Part shown: one piece after another, positions 46,703 through 47,041 of the stretch
How the letters are laid out: every line of letters starts with the position of its first letter
How positions within the stretch are numbered: position 1 is the first letter of the stretch
DNA from: Elusimicrobiota bacterium
GTDB taxonomy: Bacteria > Elusimicrobiota > Elusimicrobia > Elusimicrobiales > UBA9959
Reading direction: 5' to 3'
Assembly (NCBI GenBank): GCA_016208085.1
Contig: JACQYT010000024.1
Location: 1 to 47,041 of the forward strand
Length of the DNA stretch: 47,041 bases
Position numbers and translations under genes: made by a program
The notes under the pieces: model-generated
Databases searched by the model: none
What the model was told of the DNA's origin: nothing
What the model saw: only the letters and a program-made list of their open reading frames with translations

Positions 46703-47041
46703 CCGCTTGAAGCTTTAAAAAGTCCGTCTTGAATTTTCAGTCGTTAAAGCGACTTCATGGGCTGTTTTTAAAATTATTGCCCACCATATAGCGGAAAATA
46801 CGCGTGATTTTTTCTTCAACTTTAAATTCAATGGTGTTTTAAAAAAACGCGTAAATTGTCTGCGCCCGGCTTGCCCGCATGTTTTGCGCAAAGCTGCCTG
46901 AACCAATTCTGCCGGTTGAAGTCTTTTGAACCTTTGCTGGTGTTTTTAATAACCCCCAAAAATCGGCAGTTTTACAGCCTTTATTGCCCCGGGGCTTCCG
47001 TTCCCTTTGCTGGTGTTTTTGGCCGGGGGGGATTCGGATAC
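46703..47041. other. A/T-richer right-edge region without a recognised gene
   Basis: 339 nt. No convincing ORF. A 17-bp direct repeat CCTTTGCTGGTGTTTTT occurs at 46931-46947 and 47004-47020, 73 nt apart. Words such as ACGCGTGATTTTT and ACGCGTAAATT also recur. It may be the edge of another repeat or an element beyond the window. Confidence 0.4.

Noticed and set aside
46715-46906. A 63-codon minus-strand frame at the right edge
   Set aside because: No ribosome site, composition typical of random A/T-rich sequence, and no recognisable motif.

Overview
The window looks like a GC-rich piece of chromosome from a Gram-negative (diderm), mainly anaerobic bacterium. Anaerobic signs are an oxygen-sensitive class III ribonucleotide reductase with its activase, an A-type flavodiiron protein and a tryptophanase. 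Diderm signs are an outer-membrane barrel protein with a C-terminal Phe, a lipoprotein with a lipobox, and a TRAP system with a TatT lipoprotein. Elusimicrobiota, or another uncultivated lineage of that kind, is my best guess. It is inferred from gene style and from the many iterated intergenic repeats, and no rRNA or tRNA gene is present to confirm it.

Layout. (1) 1-6.9 kb, minus strand: a small coiled-coil ORF, a truncated GreA/GreB-like factor, and the run DUF1646 transporter - tryptophanase - GlcD/GlcE fusion - GlcF, which suggests tryptophan and 2-hydroxyacid catabolism. (2) 7-9 kb, plus strand: a patatin-like lipase and a sugar-phosphate nucleotidylyltransferase. (3) 9-16.2 kb, minus strand: 4-alpha-glucanotransferase, then a complete TatT-type TRAP uptake system (TatT, DctP, DctQ, DctM) with a membrane TPR protein; further upstream are RidA and a Cys-rich small protein. 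(4) 16.3-19.3 kb, plus strand: a MurC/Mpl-like Mur ligase, a MoaD/ThiS-like carrier and a flavodiiron protein. (5) 19.4-32.1 kb: six consecutive large, unrecognised, Gly/Ser/Ala-rich membrane-anchored proteins followed by an outer-membrane barrel protein. Several have their own consensus promoters and three share an SSLDM(F/V)K motif. This is the best candidate here for an undescribed envelope system. (6) 32.2-39.4 kb: housekeeping genes dnaX-recR, comEC, nadK and recN. The dnaX gene carries an A10 slippery run with immediate stops in both other frames. (7) 39.4-41.4 kb: an IS3 remnant, a secreted HEAT-repeat protein and a small membrane protein. (8) 41.4-46.7 kb: a dNTP module, nrdR-nrdD-nrdG-dut. 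It has a strong promoter and a triplicated hairpin leader, and NrdD carries a fused C-terminal redoxin-like domain.

The second theme is repeats. At least four families lie between and partly inside genes: (a) hairpin elements with heptamer-iterated arms, often around a TAAGGAnTTCCTTA core; (b) short cruciform elements with TGTAG/CTACA ends; (c) CCGAAAA...TTTTCGG hairpins starting at stop codons, two of them with a shared downstream segment; (d) an octamer array. They supply the stop codons and last residues of several genes. In the TRAP operon they appear to encode the signal peptides of both the lipoprotein and the substrate-binding protein.

Limits: all assignments come from reading motifs by eye. 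No database search, structure prediction or read data were available.
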